A stretch of 64,000 nucleotides of DNA. It comes from Burkholderiaceae bacterium. GTDB lineage: Bacteria; Pseudomonadota; Gammaproteobacteria; Burkholderiales; Burkholderiaceae_E. How positions within the stretch are numbered: position 1 is the first letter of the stretch; the number at the start of each line of letters is the position of its first letter. Under the pieces are notes generated by a model. The model made no database searches, was not told where the DNA came from, and was given only the letters and a program-made list of their open reading frames with translations. Shown here in pieces: positions 17,021 to 27,215 of the stretch. The position numbers and the translations under genes are program-made. The stretch covers positions 24,795 to 88,794 of the forward strand of contig JAGXFR010000005.1 of NCBI GenBank assembly GCA_024637155.1, given 5' to 3'.

Positions 17021-18496
17021 ATGCCCCCCTCTGAAGAAGACGCAACCGGATCCACCCCCCGGGGTGCCGAGCGGATCGTTCCTCAGGCGCGCGCGCGCGA
17101 CGCGGAGCCCTGGGATCAAGCACCACCGGACGACGACGAGATCGACCTCGGCCGCTACCTGCGGGTCATCGCCCGGCGCAAGTGGACGGTACTCGCCGTG
17201 TTCGCGGTCGCGGTCGTCGTGGCGGCTGTGGTCAGCTTGCTGACGACGCCGGTCTATCGCGCCAGTCTGGCGCTGCAGATCGAACGCAGCGAGGCCAATC
17301 TCTTCGGTTCCGGGGGCGACCTGGAATCCCGCGAGGCCTACCAGACGCAGATCGAGTTGCTCAAGAGCCGCGGTCTGGCGCAGCGCGTGATCACGGACCT
17401 GCGCCTCGACGAACACCCCACTTTTGCGGTGCAGGATGGAATCCTCGCCCGCCTCGGGTTGCGTCCCTCCGAGGAGGAACTCGACCCCGCACGCCGCCAG
17501 GAGTCGCGCGAGGGGCAGCGGGTCGAGCGATTCCTCAAATTGCTCCAGGTCGAAGCCGTGCGCAATTCGCATATCGTGCGGCTGCATTTCGAGCACCCGG
17601 ACGCCGAGCTGGCCGTTCGCGTGGTGGGCGCGGTGGCGGATGCCTACCGGTCGCTGTACCTCGAGCGCCGGCTCGCCGCCTTCTCCGACACGAACAAGGT
17701 CCTCTCCGGGGAGCTCTCCGCGATGAAGGCGCGTCTCGAGGAGGCGGAGCGCGCGGCCAACCAGTTCGCACGCGACAATGAAATCATTCGGATCGACGAG
17801 AAGCCGACCGTTGTCGACGGGCTGCGCGTGCAACCCGCGAGCGCCGACGGGATTCGCCTGCGCGAATTCACGATGGCTCATGCGCTGGCCCAGCAGGAGC
17901 GGATCCAGGCCGAGGCGATCTACCAGCGCATGCGCGAGGTGAAAAATCCCGAGAGCATTCCCGGCGTGCCGCAGAACGCGTCGATTCAGCGCTACAAGGA
18001 GGCGAAGGCCAGGCTGGAGGCGGAACTCCAGGAGGAACTTAAGGCCGCCAAGCCGGGCGAGACCGCCCCCGCGAAGATCCAGGCGCGCATCACCGACCTG
18101 CAGGCGCGCATCAACGAGGAGGCCGAGAATGTACGGCTTGCGATCACCTCGAGCTTCGAGACCGCGAAGCGCAAGGAGGCGCTGATCGAGGCGAAGCTGC
18201 GCCAGGCGAAGTCATCGATGCTCGGGCTGCAGGACCGCAGCGTGGACTACAACGTGCTCCGGCGCGAAGCGGAAACCAACCGCCAGCTCTACGAGGCGAT
18301 GTTGCAGCGCTACAAGGAGATCGGGGTCGTCGGCGGGATCGGCCGGCACACCGTATCGATCGTCGAGCCCGCGGCGGCGCCGCGGCGCCCGGTCAAGCCG
18401 AACCTCGCGATCAACCTGTTGCTGGGCGCTGCCCTGGGTGTCGTGCTGGGCGTCGGCTTGGCGTTGTACCGCGAGCATCGCGACACGGCAGCATAG
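17021..18496 (+). CDS. Wzc/Wzz paralogue lacking the kinase domain
   Basis: A 491-residue chain-length determinant. It closely parallels the first ~470 residues of the protein at 9239: '[18 protein letters not shown]' near residue 45, membrane helix 1, '[20 protein letters not shown]', the coiled coil, '[14 protein letters not shown]', then membrane helix 2. It ends about 10 residues after the second helix, with no Walker motifs or tyrosine cluster. Gene duplication followed by loss of the kinase domain is the simple reading. It may fix a second modal length or form mixed oligomers with the full-length protein. Confidence 0.85.
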   Translation: MPPSEEDATGSTPRGAERIVPQARARDAEPWDQAPPDDDEIDLGRYLRVIARRKWTVLAVFAVAVVVAAVVSLLTTPVYRASLALQIERSEANLFGSGGDLESREAYQTQIELLKSRGLAQRVITDLRLDEHPTFAVQDGILARLGLRPSEEELDPARRQESREGQRVERFLKLLQVEAVRNSHIVRLHFEHPDAELAVRVVGAVADAYRSLYLERRLAAFSDTNKVLSGELSAMKARLEEAERAANQFARDNEIIRIDEKPTVVDGLRVQPASADGIRLREFTMAHALAQQERIQAEAIYQRMREVKNPESIPGVPQNASIQRYKEAKARLEAELQEELKAAKPGETAPAKIQARITDLQARINEEAENVRLAITSSFETAKRKEALIEAKLRQAKSSMLGLQDRSVDYNVLRREAETNRQLYEAMLQRYKEIGVVGGIGRHTVSIVEPAAAPRRPVKPNLAINLLLGAALGVVLGVGLALYREHRDTAA

Positions 18497-18579
18497 GGCG
18501 GCGCGACGGCCGGGTGCTGTTCTGCACGGTGTCACGCCCTCTTGACATCCCTCGAAAGAAGCGCTTCAATCTGCGTTCA

Positions 18580-18972
18580 ATGGTTGAACGAACCGTCCCG
18601 ATCGAAGAGGAAACGGCACGCAGCGGGCAGGAAGATGCCGCGAGCGAGACCCACCTGCGCCTGTTGCGCCTGCTGGAGGCGAACCCCGCGCTCTCCCAGC
18701 GCGAGCTCGCGCAGGAGCTGGGCATCAGCGTGGGGAAGATCAACTACTGCGTGAATGCGCTGCTCGCGCGCGGCTGGATCAAGGCGCGCAACTTCAAGAA
18801 CAGCCGCAACAAGCTCGCCTACGCCTACCTGCTCACCCCCAGCGGCATCGAGCAGAAGGCCACGCTGACGGTGAGTTTCCTGCGTCGCAAGGTGGACGAA
18901 TACGAGCGCCTGCACCGCGAGATCGCGCAACTGCGTGCCGAGGTGGGCGAGGATGAGGAGGCGTCGCGATGA
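18580..18972 (+). CDS. EPS-associated MarR-family transcriptional regulator
   Basis: A 130-residue winged-helix protein. The HTH ('[18 protein letters not shown]', '[19 protein letters not shown]', 'RGWIK') is followed by a wing region and a C-terminal coiled coil ('[20 protein letters not shown]'). This matches the small MarR-like regulators that accompany EPS loci with an RfaH paralogue. The start at 18580 was chosen because the conserved domain begins shortly after; an upstream in-frame ATG would add 22 residues. The stop overlaps the next start (ATGA), so it is coupled to the antiterminator gene. Confidence 0.8.
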   Translation: MVERTVPIEEETARSGQEDAASETHLRLLRLLEANPALSQRELAQELGISVGKINYCVNALLARGWIKARNFKNSRNKLAYAYLLTPSGIEQKATLTVSFLRRKVDEYERLHREIAQLRAEVGEDEEASR

Positions 18973-19484
18973 GCGCCCCCTGGTACGCGGTCTTCTGCAA
19001 GCCGCGCGGCGAGGCAACGGCCGAGATCAACCTGCTGCGCCAGGGCTATATCACCTATCTGCCGCGCCTGCGCAGTGAGCGGCGCCGGGCCGGGAAGTGG
19101 GTGGAATGCGTCGAGCCGCTGTTCCCGCGCTACCTGTTCCTGCGGCCTCGCGACGCCGCGCACAGCCTAGCGCCGGTGCGCTCCACGCTCGGGGTGACCG
19201 GGCTGGTCCGCTTCGGGGTGCAGCCGGCGGTGGTGCCTCCGGCACTGATCGAGCAACTGCGCGCATCGGAGGCGGCCGCGGGCGAAGTCCCCGGACAGCC
19301 CGCGCGGTCCGATCTCTTCGCGCCTGGCGCCGCGGTGAAATTCATGTCCGGCCCCTTCGCGGGGCTGGAGGGCATCTTCGGCAAGGCGAACGGCACCGAG
19401 CGCGTGATCGTGCTGCTGGAGATCCTGGGCAGGATGCAGGACGTCGACGTCGAGCGCGACTGGATCGTGCCGGCGGCGGCGTGA
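18969..19484 (+). CDS. rfaH: RfaH/NusG-type transcription elongation factor
   Basis: A 171-residue NusG paralogue. The N-terminal NGN domain runs from '[12 protein letters not shown]' through '[20 protein letters not shown]' and '[10 protein letters not shown]'; the C-terminal KOW domain shows '[20 protein letters not shown]'. RfaH-type factors bind RNA polymerase paused at an ops element and suppress Rho and pausing along long virulence or polysaccharide operons. It is coupled to the EPS MarR gene. An ops-like element lies 108 bp beyond its stop on the same strand, in front of the sugar locus. Confidence 0.88.
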   Translation: MSAPWYAVFCKPRGEATAEINLLRQGYITYLPRLRSERRRAGKWVECVEPLFPRYLFLRPRDAAHSLAPVRSTLGVTGLVRFGVQPAVVPPALIEQLRASEAAAGEVPGQPARSDLFAPGAAVKFMSGPFAGLEGIFGKANGTERVIVLLEILGRMQDVDVERDWIVPAAA

Positions 19485-19591
19485 AGGCAGCCAGATAGCA
19501 GGACGCCGCGGCAGTCAAGCAGTTCGCCGCAGCGGGGCAGCACCGAAGATTGCGCCGCACCCGCCTCGCGAAGCACGCAAGTGCCTCGCAT

Positions 19592-19604
19592 GGCGGTAGC
19601 GTGC
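19592..19604 (+). promoter_or_regulatory. ops-like element (RfaH recruitment site)
   Basis: GGCGGTAGCGTGC occurs once, on the coding strand, between the RfaH-like gene and the sugar locus. To my knowledge it matches the E. coli ops core GGCGGTAGCGTG base for base. It would act in the nontemplate strand of a transcript running into 20350 and beyond. No other full copy was noticed in the window. Confidence 0.7.
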
Positions 19605-19682
19605 ACGAAGAGGCGCACCAGAGTCTGGAATTTCAATTATGACTATGGTAATGTGGCGCTAGTCACCAAAAAGAGAGTCGCG

Positions 19683-19916
19683 ATGGATACCGAAGTCTCC
19701 AAATCGAAGTTCAAAGCCCACGCGCTGGAGATCTTCCGTCGCGTCGAGGCCACCGGTGAGCCGGTGATCGTCACCGATCACGGCACCCCGACGCTCATCG
19801 TGCGCAAGTACCAGGGCGACGCGGTGGACGCTCGAGAGCGGCTGAAGGGCTCGGTGCTGCGCTACGACGACCCGCTCGCGCCCGTCGCCGAAGAAGACTG
19901 GGAGGCGCTCGCTTGA
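19683..19916 (+). CDS. Phd/YefM-family antitoxin
   Basis: A 77-residue antitoxin. The Phd-type N-terminus reads 'VSKSKFKAHALEIFRRVEAT' then 'GEPVIVTDHGTPTLIVRKY'; it binds its own promoter, and the C-terminal tail neutralises the toxin. The start at 19683 is the family-typical one; upstream in-frame ATGs would add an unrelated stretch. The stop overlaps the TTG start of the PIN toxin. It lies just downstream of the ops-like element, so it may be read as part of the sugar operon. Confidence 0.85.
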   Translation: MDTEVSKSKFKAHALEIFRRVEATGEPVIVTDHGTPTLIVRKYQGDAVDARERLKGSVLRYDDPLAPVAEEDWEALA

Positions 19917-20311
19917 TCGTCCTCGACACCCACGCGCTGGTCTGGTGGGTGAACGGCGACGCCGGTCTGTCGGCGCCGGCGCGCTCGGCGATCGAGGACG
20001 CGCTGTCCGCGGGCGAAGCGGTGCTGGTTTCGGCGATCAGCGCCTGGGAGTTGGCGATGCTGGTGCAGCGCGGCCGCCTCGATCTGGCGATGGAACTGGA
20101 TGAATGGCTGCGCGCCGTGGCGAGCATCGACGGGGTATCGCTGGCGCCAATCACCGCGCAGATTGCCGCCCAGTCGGCGAAGCTCCCCGGCGAGTTCCAC
20201 AAGGATCCGGCCGACCGGATGATCGTCGCGCTGGCGAGAGAACAGAACGTCCCGCTGATTACCGCAGACCAGAGAATTCAGCGCTATCCGCACGTGCGCT
20301 GGATCTGGTGA
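19913..20311 (+). CDS. VapC-type PIN-domain ribonuclease toxin
   Basis: A 132-residue PIN-domain toxin. The four acidic active-site residues are visible: Asp in '[11 protein letters not shown]', Glu in 'SAISAWELA', Asp in '[11 protein letters not shown]' and Asp in 'LITADQRI'. VapC toxins cleave specific RNAs, and the partner is the Phd-type antitoxin directly upstream. Translation starts at TTG inside the antitoxin stop codon, which should keep toxin levels low. It appears intact. Confidence 0.85.
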   Translation: MIVLDTHALVWWVNGDAGLSAPARSAIEDALSAGEAVLVSAISAWELAMLVQRGRLDLAMELDEWLRAVASIDGVSLAPITAQIAAQSAKLPGEFHKDPADRMIVALAREQNVPLITADQRIQRYPHVRWIW

Positions 20312-20349
20312 GCCGCGGAACCCGAACAACAACCTTGCCGGAAGCCATC

Positions 20350-21627
20350 ATGCTGACCCTCGAACAAGTCAAGCTCTCCATCATCGGCCTGGGCTACGTC
20401 GGCCTGCCGCTCGCCGTCGAATTCGGCAAGAAGCGCGCCGTACTCGGCTTCGACATCAACGAGAAGCGCGTGGCCGAGCTTCAGTCCGGGGTCGACCACA
20501 CCCTCGAGACCGATTCCGCCGAGTTGGCCGAGGCGAAGCACCTCACGTGCACCACCGACGCCGCAACGCTCAAGGACGCCAACGTCTACATCGTCACCGT
20601 CCCCACGCCCATCGACGGGCACAAGCGCCCCGACCTGACCCCGCTCATTCGCGCGAGCGAGACCGTGGGCATGGCACTCAAAGCGGGCGACATCGTCATC
20701 TACGAATCCACCGTCTACCCCGGCGCGACCGAGGAAGACTGCGTCCCGGTGCTGGAAAAGCACTCCGGCCTGAAGTTCAACGTCGATTTCTTTTGCGGCT
20801 ACAGCCCCGAGCGCATCAACCCCGGCGACAAGGAGCACCGCGTCACCACCATCCGCAAGGTCACCTCCGGCTCGACCCCCGCAGCCGCGGATCTGGTGGA
20901 CGCGCTCTACAACGAGATCATCACCGCCGGCACCCACCGTGCCGAGTCGATCAAGGTGGCCGAAGCCGCCAAGGTGATTGAGAACACCCAGCGCGATCTG
21001 AACATCGCGCTCATCAACGAGCTCGCGGTGATCTTCAACAAGATGGGCATCGACACCGAGGCGGTGCTCCTGGCCGCCGGCAGCAAGTGGAACTTCCTGC
21101 CGTTCCGGCCCGGGCTCGTGGGCGGCCATTGCATCGGGGTGGACCCCTACTACCTGACGCACAAGGCGCAGGAGATCGGCTACCACCCCGAGATCGTGCT
21201 CGCCGGTCGGCGGCTGAACGACGGCATGGGCGCGTACGTCGTCACCCAGCTCGTGAAGGCCATGACCCGGCGCCGCATCATGGTCGATGGCGCGCGCGTG
21301 CTGGTGATGGGCCTCACCTTCAAGGAGAACTGCCCCGACCTGCGCAACACGCGCGTGGTGGACATCGTGCACGAGTTGGAGGGCTACGGAGTCAAGGCCG
21401 ACGTGCACGATCCGTGGGTGTCGGCCGAGGAGGCGAAGGATGAGTACGGGCTGGAGCTGGTGGCCGAGCCGCAGCCGGGGGCGTATGACGCGATCGTGCT
21501 CGCGGTGGCGCACGATCAGTTCAAGGAAATGGGCGAGGCGAAGTTCCGGGCGCTGGGCAAGGAAGCGCACGTGCTGTACGACTTGAAGTATTTGTTGCCG
21601 GCGGCGGGGAGTGATTTGAGGTTGTAG
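20350..21627 (+). CDS. tviB: UDP-N-acetylhexosamine 6-dehydrogenase, TviB/WbpO type
   Basis: A 425-residue nucleotide-sugar dehydrogenase, oxidising C6 of UDP-GlcNAc or UDP-GalNAc with two NAD+. The Rossmann motif is '[16 protein letters not shown]'; the central segment reads '[14 protein letters not shown]' and '[17 protein letters not shown]'; the catalytic Cys is in '[13 protein letters not shown]'. These match TviB/WbpO rather than UDP-glucose dehydrogenase. The product is a uronic HexNAc, giving an acidic polymer. It starts 38 bp after the PIN toxin and has the GC-rich composition of the flank, unlike the next genes. Confidence 0.88.
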   Translation: MLTLEQVKLSIIGLGYVGLPLAVEFGKKRAVLGFDINEKRVAELQSGVDHTLETDSAELAEAKHLTCTTDAATLKDANVYIVTVPTPIDGHKRPDLTPLIRASETVGMALKAGDIVIYESTVYPGATEEDCVPVLEKHSGLKFNVDFFCGYSPERINPGDKEHRVTTIRKVTSGSTPAAADLVDALYNEIITAGTHRAESIKVAEAAKVIENTQRDLNIALINELAVIFNKMGIDTEAVLLAAGSKWNFLPFRPGLVGGHCIGVDPYYLTHKAQEIGYHPEIVLAGRRLNDGMGAYVVTQLVKAMTRRRIMVDGARVLVMGLTFKENCPDLRNTRVVDIVHELEGYGVKADVHDPWVSAEEAKDEYGLELVAEPQPGAYDAIVLAVAHDQFKEMGEAKFRALGKEAHVLYDLKYLLPAAGSDLRL

Positions 21628-21927
21628 GCGAACGGAATATCCTATGAATCCGAAACCCCACGGCTTCCTTTGCTGCGGCTCCGGCAGACAGCATTGGCCG
21701 CTGTCCCGCATCGGGATGCTGAATCAGTTTCTTGTGCGCGCCGCAACGAACAGCATGTTTCACCCGGCTGTCGGCCAAGACCAAGTGCCGCCCACCTCCG
21801 GCATCAAGGTGGGCGGGAATCCCCTTACTGGCACGTAAACTCGATTGAACCAACGCAGACGGCCCCGCCCAGTGACGATTGAACGTGTATTCCTGAAATC
21901 AGATAACAAATCCGGGGCAACTCGAGA
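21628..21927. other. 300-bp gap with a strong hairpin
   Basis: No convincing gene; a 64-codon frame at 21644-21838 has no recognised relatives. CCGCCCACCT (21788-21797) and AGGTGGGCGG (21807-21816) form a perfect 10-bp stem with a 9-nt loop. No T-run follows, so it is not a classic terminator. Composition turns AT-rich after about 21.9 kb, making this the left edge of the foreign-looking stretch. Confidence 0.5.
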
Positions 21928-22452
21928 ATGACTCAACCCTTTATCCACCCATTGGCCGATGTGCACTCGACCGCCCTCGGATCTGGCACACGTATTTGGC
22001 AATACGTCGTCGTGCTCGCGGGCGCGACAATTGGTCGAGATTGCAATATCTGCTCTCACTGCCTGGTCGAGGGCGACGTAGTCATCGGGGACCGTGTTAC
22101 GGTCAAGAGTGGTGTGCAGCTATGGGACGGCTTGAGAATAGGTGATGATGTTTTTATCGGTCCCAACGCAACTTTTACTAACGATCTATTCCCGCGTAGC
22201 AAGCAATATCCTTTGCACCACGCCGCAACCGTCATTATGACTGGCGCGTCGATTGGCGGAGGGGGGGTAATCCTTCCAGGTATAACAATCGGTGTCCATG
22301 CCATGGTTGGTGCCGGCGCCGTCGTCACGCGATCGGTGCCGGATAGGGCGATCGTCGTGGGCAATCCAGCGCGCGTCGTCGGGTACGTGGAACTCGGTAG
22401 TGGAGAAAAAGGGATAATTGAGAAAGCGCAAAGTGCAACGCGTTATGAGTAA
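21928..22452 (+). CDS. Left-handed beta-helix N-acetyltransferase (FdtC/QdtC/WbpD type)
   Basis: A 174-residue hexapeptide-repeat acyltransferase. Repeats such as '[20 protein letters not shown]', '[13 protein letters not shown]' and '[20 protein letters not shown]' build a beta-helix that binds acetyl-CoA. The N-terminus '[20 protein letters not shown]' is typical of dTDP-3-amino-sugar N-acetyltransferases. Downstream genes for a FdtA-like isomerase and a DegT/FdtB-like aminotransferase support dTDP-Fuc3NAc or dTDP-Qui3NAc; the sequence alone does not choose between them, and a WbpD-type UDP-sugar role remains possible. A 550-bp gap separates it from the other two genes. Confidence 0.75.
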   Translation: MTQPFIHPLADVHSTALGSGTRIWQYVVVLAGATIGRDCNICSHCLVEGDVVIGDRVTVKSGVQLWDGLRIGDDVFIGPNATFTNDLFPRSKQYPLHHAATVIMTGASIGGGGVILPGITIGVHAMVGAGAVVTRSVPDRAIVVGNPARVVGYVELGSGEKGIIEKAQSATRYE

Positions 22453-23002
22453 GTCGCTGCGTTTCTGAATATCAGCATGACAAGCTCTATTTGGCTATTT
22501 TGAAGCGAACCGATCAGATCGGGCCATGCTTCTTCGGTGCGGAATCAGGAAATTTATACTCTAAGTGAACAAGACTCGCAAGGTTGCTGAACTTGTTGGA
22601 ACCAAGGGAGCGATGATATGGAGTATCAAGAAGCGTTGATTTATTGGCAGGAATAACCACACGATACTCGAGGAAGTAGTTGCTGCCAGCGTCTGGAGGT
22701 ATTGAACGACATAGGGTCTGCGCGCACCGCAGTGGACTAGACGTTGGCGGCGCCCAGGTATGCTGTTATTCCTGGCGAATCTAAAGGTGCTCATTTCAAC
22801 ATCAGAAAATGCCTTAGTAGGGTGTGGCCAATTCTTTATAAGCTTAGGCTTTTGCAGTATTCCTAAGACGGGCCCTGATCGTGTTGCTCGGTTCGCCTAC
22901 AATCAATCCTAAATTAAAGAGCGCACTTCCTAAGAGCTTTGCTTGTCGTTGTAGTAAATGTTGCGCCATGCTATTTCGGAAGCGAATAATCGAGATTGGA
23001 TA
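22453..23002. other. 550-bp gap, no gene recognised
   Basis: AT-rich sequence without a supportable reading frame or IS signature; a 77-codon reverse frame at 22561-22794 has no recognisable features. The gap splits genes that are normally contiguous (acetyltransferase and isomerase/aminotransferase), so it may hold the residue of a lost gene. Confidence 0.4.
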
Positions 23003-23422
23003 ATGATGAACTTCAACATCGAAGCTTGCAAGATAGTGGAGCTGCCCAAGATCTCAGATCCCCGCGGTAACCTGACCTTTGTTGAAGGCGGAAACCACAT
23101 ACCTTTCGACATCCAGCGGGTCTATTATCTTTACGATGTGCCGGGCGGCGCGGAGCGCGGCGGTCATGCGCACAAAGAGCTGCACCAACTGATAATTGCC
23201 ATGTCGGGCAGCTTTGATGTGGTATTGGATGACGGGGTTAATAAGAAACGCGTACATCTAAGTCGGTCATATATAGGCTTGTATGTATGCCCCATGATTT
23301 GGCGTGAGTTGGATAACTTCTCGTCGGGGTCGGTTTGTATGGTGTTATCTTCAAATAGGTATGACGCGGAAGATTATTATCGTGATTATGCGGAGTTCAA
23401 GCGGGGGCAAACCCAGTTATGA
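23003..23422 (+). CDS. dTDP-4-keto-6-deoxyglucose 3,4-ketoisomerase (FdtA/QdtA type)
   Basis: A 139-residue cupin. The order of motifs fits sugar 3,4-ketoisomerases: '[20 protein letters not shown]', '[20 protein letters not shown]', '[19 protein letters not shown]' and a late '[13 protein letters not shown]'. The HAHKE histidines include the likely catalytic pair. The reaction moves the keto group of dTDP-4-keto-6-deoxyglucose from C4 to C3, making the substrate for 3-amination. The start is MMNF at 23003; an upstream in-frame ATG at 22958 lacks a ribosome site. The stop overlaps the aminotransferase start (ATGA), and the products act in sequence. Confidence 0.85.
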   Translation: MMNFNIEACKIVELPKISDPRGNLTFVEGGNHIPFDIQRVYYLYDVPGGAERGGHAHKELHQLIIAMSGSFDVVLDDGVNKKRVHLSRSYIGLYVCPMIWRELDNFSSGSVCMVLSSNRYDAEDYYRDYAEFKRGQTQL

Positions 23423-24525
23423 AGATCCCTTTCTTGGACTTAGGCGCTGCCTACAGGGAACTGCAAGCTGAGATTGACACTGCTGTCGCGCGCGTATTGT
23501 CTTCAGGCTATTACATTGGGGGGCCGGAGGTCGAGGCATTTGAAGGTGAATTTGCCACTTACTGCGGAGCGAGCCACGCTGTTGGCGTTGCCAATGGCTT
23601 GGACGCTCTTCACCTGGCCTTGCGCGCCATGGACGTTGGTCCGGGTGACGAAGTCGTCGTACCCAGCAATACCTACATTGCCACTTGGCTTGCCGTGAGT
23701 CAGTGTGGCGCTACACCGATTCCGGTGGAGCCCGATGTGTACACCCGCAATATCGATCCGGCAAGGATCGAAGCGGCCCTCACCCCGCGTACTAAGGTCA
23801 TTCTACCTGTGCACTTGTACGGCCAGCCTGCCGACATGGAGCCTATCTTGGCGATCGCACGTAAGCACGGCCTGTGCGTTTTGGAAGACGCGGCCCAGGC
23901 GCACGGTGCGCGCTATAAGGGAAAGCGCTTGGGTGCGCATGGTGATGCGGTAGCTTGGAGTTTCTATCCGGGTAAGAACTTGGGGGCGATGGGGGACGGT
24001 GGAGCGGTGACCACAAACGATGCGCGGTTGGCCGATCGTATAGGCGTACTACGCAATTATGGCTCCCGCGCAAAGTACGTAAATGAGGTGAAAGGCTACA
24101 ACAGCCGCCTGGACCCGGTGCAAGCTGCTATCCTGCGCGTCAAATTGACGCATCTGGATGATTGGAACGCTCGCCGTACCTCACTTGCCGCACGTTACCA
24201 GCAAGGGTTGTCCGGTTCGAGTCTGACCCTGCCCCACGTGCCAGACTGGGCTGAGCCCGCGTGGCACCTCTACGTGGTGCAACACCACAAACGAGAAGTG
24301 ATGCAGAAAGAACTTGCCGACGCAGGGATTGGCACTCTGATTCATTATCCTATTCCACCACATCTACAGACTGCTTATGCTGACCTGGGGTATGGGCGAG
24401 GAAGCTTCCCAATATCAGAGAAGATACATAAAGAGGTACTTAGCCTACCGATCGGCCCGACAATGAGTTTGAGTCAAGCCGAACAAGTCATCGACGCCGT
24501 TCGATCTGCAATAGGAAAGCATTGA
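23419..24525 (+). CDS. DegT/DnrJ/EryC1-family sugar 3-aminotransferase (FdtB/QdtB type)
   Basis: A 368-residue PLP enzyme. The N-terminus reads '[20 protein letters not shown]'. '[15 protein letters not shown]' and '[13 protein letters not shown]' form the cofactor pocket, and the Schiff-base lysine is in '[16 protein letters not shown]'. It should transfer an amino group from glutamate to C3 of the 3-keto sugar made by the coupled isomerase. Translational overlap with that gene and the nearby N-acetyltransferase complete a 3-acetamido-3,6-dideoxyhexose set. Fuc3N versus Qui3N depends on isomerase stereochemistry, which I cannot read. Confidence 0.88.
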   Translation: MKIPFLDLGAAYRELQAEIDTAVARVLSSGYYIGGPEVEAFEGEFATYCGASHAVGVANGLDALHLALRAMDVGPGDEVVVPSNTYIATWLAVSQCGATPIPVEPDVYTRNIDPARIEAALTPRTKVILPVHLYGQPADMEPILAIARKHGLCVLEDAAQAHGARYKGKRLGAHGDAVAWSFYPGKNLGAMGDGGAVTTNDARLADRIGVLRNYGSRAKYVNEVKGYNSRLDPVQAAILRVKLTHLDDWNARRTSLAARYQQGLSGSSLTLPHVPDWAEPAWHLYVVQHHKREVMQKELADAGIGTLIHYPIPPHLQTAYADLGYGRGSFPISEKIHKEVLSLPIGPTMSLSQAEQVIDAVRSAIGKH

Positions 24526-24659
24526 AGTAGTGGCGTCCATTGCAAGCTTCTCTGCCCGCAGCACACGACGACCGAATAGACTACTCAAGTAAGTTGAGTT
24601 TCCATCCAAAGCGATGAATTGATGCCGAGTCACCGTGAGTTATGCTTCTTTCTTGCCAC

Positions 24660-25420
24660 TCAAACTACAATTCGATGACCGATGGCCGATGGCCAGCAGC
24701 CGTTGTCGCACCGCCAACAGACTTGCGATTTGGAGCGGAGCGCCCACGGGCTGTACCTTGTTTGCTAGTCTTCGGTAGCGAGTGTTGCGGTTCTGGAAGC
24801 GCCTATTGACGATCTGAGAACCGATGTTCGATTCTTGCCTGTAGAGCGGCGTGGGCTTGCTCGAACTGCTCGAGAAGACGGCCCGGTGGCCCTGGCGCCG
24901 GGGTATTGCACTTGCAGCGCCTCACAGTGATGCGCCAGTCGCCAATCGCGGCGAGGTTCTGGACACGCCGCTCAACGCTCTGGCCGGCAACGCGAGCGCG
25001 CACGATTCTTTCCACGCCGTGCAGCAGTGCACGTGTCGGGGTAGGTAGAGTCCGCAAGAATTCCAGCAGTGGCAATCACGGTTTGCGCCAAACCCGAACG
25101 GACGAGGGATCCGATGTGCGCCTTCAAGTCGAAGGCCTGAGTCCTGTCATTCTCGGCTTGGTGTGTTTCTGAGTCGAACGCCTGGTCTCGATTCTGGGTC
25201 GATGGTGGTGCCGCGTTAGGCGTAACTCGAGCCTCGGCGCATTGTGTCCCGTCTGCCCCACACCTACACTGATCACCGCGACGATCCACCTCGTCGGCGT
25301 ATGCGCATCTAGCAGCCGGCGCAATTCCAACCGAGGGAGCACGCCTCATTCACTACCGATACTGGTCGAGGTCGAAGAATCGGCGCCTCCATGGTCGGTT
25401 CCAATAGACTTCCTTTGCTA
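24660..25420 (-). mobile_element. Decayed IS5-family transposase, copy 1
   Basis: On the reverse strand, fragments in different frames retain IS5-type transposase landmarks in order: 'APPSTQNRDQAFDSETHQAE', 'DLKAHIG', 'SGLAQTVIATAGILAD', 'LLHGVERIVRA', 'GRLLEQFEQAHAALQARIEH', and 'YRRLANK' with 'LLAVRQRLLA' near the C-terminus. These align with the EMHQTKKGNQW...GMKAHIG, ADAGYQGV and KVEHPFRV regions of the family. Stops, frameshifts and lost acidic residues show it is dead. It is GC-richer than the flanking sugar genes, and a related copy lies at 29210-29830. Confidence 0.75.
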
Positions 25421-25497
25421 CTTCGCTAGAAATCAAGATATATCGTTACGCAACTGAACTCACCTCTAGAAAAGCAAACGGAAGCACGAGACATCCT

Positions 25498-27009
25498 ATG
25501 AGTATTCGTCTCAACACCCTAAGTAACTACCTTGGCCAAGGTTACACAATAATAATTGCCTTGGTCATCACGCCCCTATACCTGAAGCACCTCGGCGCAG
25601 AAGCCTACGGATTAGTTGGATTCTTCGTGGTGATGCAAACCTGGCTAAACCTGCTTGACATGGGGCTAAGTACCACTCTGGGAAGACAAGTCGCCTACGC
25701 CAGAGGGCAAATCAATGGATTTCACGAATTCCCAGATTTGCTTAGAGGCTTTGAACTAATATTTATCACGATAACTTCCGGAATTATTGCGACTGTCTTC
25801 CTTGGAAGCGACTGGCTATCGCGGAGTTGGATAAAATCCAACGAACTAGCAACTGAAGATATATCCTACTGCATCACTCTTATGGGAGTAATAATCGGTA
25901 TCAGGTTCTTCTCCACGATCTATCGCAGCGGGATAAACGGATTCGAAGATCAGGTCTGGGTAAACAAATTCGGAATCGGCGTAACAAGCCTAAAATACAT
26001 AGGCTCCCTAATAATCTTGATACAAGTCTCTACAAGCATAAGGCACTTCTTCGAGTATCAACTCGTGATTGGGACAGTAGAGACTGTCGTTCTTGCGAGA
26101 AGATTTCGTTACAATCTCCCGAAGTTTCCAGAGGCTATAGCATTCCGCAAAGTTGACTGGCGTGTTCTTCGCGGAATACTCCCATTCTCGCTTGGCATCG
26201 CATACACGTCAGCAACCTTAATCGCCGTCACCCAGTTCGACAAACTCCTTCTGTCCGGACTCTTGCCATTAGATGAATTCGGATACTTCAGCGTCGTGGC
26301 TCTAATAGCTGGATCCATAATGAATTTGTCAACTCCGGTATTCCTCTCTTTTCTCCCTCGCATGACCATGTTGGTCTCGATGCGGAAGACAACAGAGCTG
26401 ATTGCTCTGTACAAGAATCTAACGCAGATCATCACGTGGATTAGCATTACCGCGGCAATCTTCATTGGCACTTACTCTCAGGAAATATTGTATGCTCTTA
26501 CAGGAGACAAGGCAGCCTATACTTGGGGAGGCGAAATACTCTTCTGGTACGCTCTAGGATCCGGCATATATGTCATGGGAACTTTCCAATACTACCTACA
26601 AAACGCCTTCGGAAGCCTCAGAATATATGTTATCAGCTCAACCCTGGCGCTCCTGCTACAAATCCCCCTTGTGTATATCGTGTCCCACGAATATGGAGCT
26701 CTTGGAGCCGGCCGGCTTTGGTTCTTGTTCAGTTCAATTTGGTTCTTGGGGTGTACGGCAGTTGTCCATCGCAAACTGATCCCAAAGTTCCACGTGAAAT
26801 GGCTGCTGCATGAGCTCCTTCCGATTATCATTGTTGTAGTTGCACTATCCCTTATTCTGCAGGAAATTGACTACGTAGATCTGAATGAGACGAGAATGCA
26901 AATAGCCCTCAAGACTTCCATTATCGGCCTTAGCTTCTTCGCGGCAACCTCCTTAAGCGTGCCATTGCTCCGCAGGGCGATATGGGAGAAGATCACCGTC
27001 AGGCAATGA
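25498..27009 (+). CDS. wzx: Wzx-type polysaccharide flippase (MOP superfamily)
   Basis: A 503-residue protein with about twelve hydrophobic segments, opening 'LGQGYTIIIALVITPLYLKH' followed by LGAEAYGL, the typical N-terminus of polysaccharide-transport MOP proteins. Wzx moves undecaprenyl-linked repeat units across the inner membrane. AT-rich codon use (frequent ATA, AAT, TTA) contrasts with the GC-rich flanks and suggests horizontal origin. It lies between the two IS5 remnants with two glycosyltransferase genes and is the only flippase in the window, so it should serve the O-unit made here. Confidence 0.85.
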   Translation: MSIRLNTLSNYLGQGYTIIIALVITPLYLKHLGAEAYGLVGFFVVMQTWLNLLDMGLSTTLGRQVAYARGQINGFHEFPDLLRGFELIFITITSGIIATVFLGSDWLSRSWIKSNELATEDISYCITLMGVIIGIRFFSTIYRSGINGFEDQVWVNKFGIGVTSLKYIGSLIILIQVSTSIRHFFEYQLVIGTVETVVLARRFRYNLPKFPEAIAFRKVDWRVLRGILPFSLGIAYTSATLIAVTQFDKLLLSGLLPLDEFGYFSVVALIAGSIMNLSTPVFLSFLPRMTMLVSMRKTTELIALYKNLTQIITWISITAAIFIGTYSQEILYALTGDKAAYTWGGEILFWYALGSGIYVMGTFQYYLQNAFGSLRIYVISSTLALLLQIPLVYIVSHEYGALGAGRLWFLFSSIWFLGCTAVVHRKLIPKFHVKWLLHELLPIIIVVVALSLILQEIDYVDLNETRMQIALKTSIIGLSFFAATSLSVPLLRRAIWEKITVRQ

Positions 27010-27215
27010 GTGGCATGATTTCTCCCTCCTCGATCAGGTTTTCGTATGAACTCCCCGAGCCGCGCGTTACTCGCTCTAGCGGTGCTAGCCGCGAGGTGCA
27101 CCCGCTTACTCAAGTCCGTGAACTCGGGTTTACACCTTCCGCCACTCTAGCCGCGTAGGAGCGTAGGCAATATTGACTCAACCCCTGCGCAATGTGACCA
27201 CCCTTGGATCATCGT

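Noticed and set aside
22561..22794. A 77-codon reverse frame in the 550-bp gap
   Set aside because: No ribosome site, no family features and opposite to the operon direction.
23941..23965. GCGGTAGC resembling an ops core inside the aminotransferase gene
   Set aside because: Only the inner eight bases match, within a coding region where the codons are explained.
24770..24782. TTCGGTAGCGAG resembling ops
   Set aside because: The leading GGC and the base after GCG differ, and it lies in IS5 debris.
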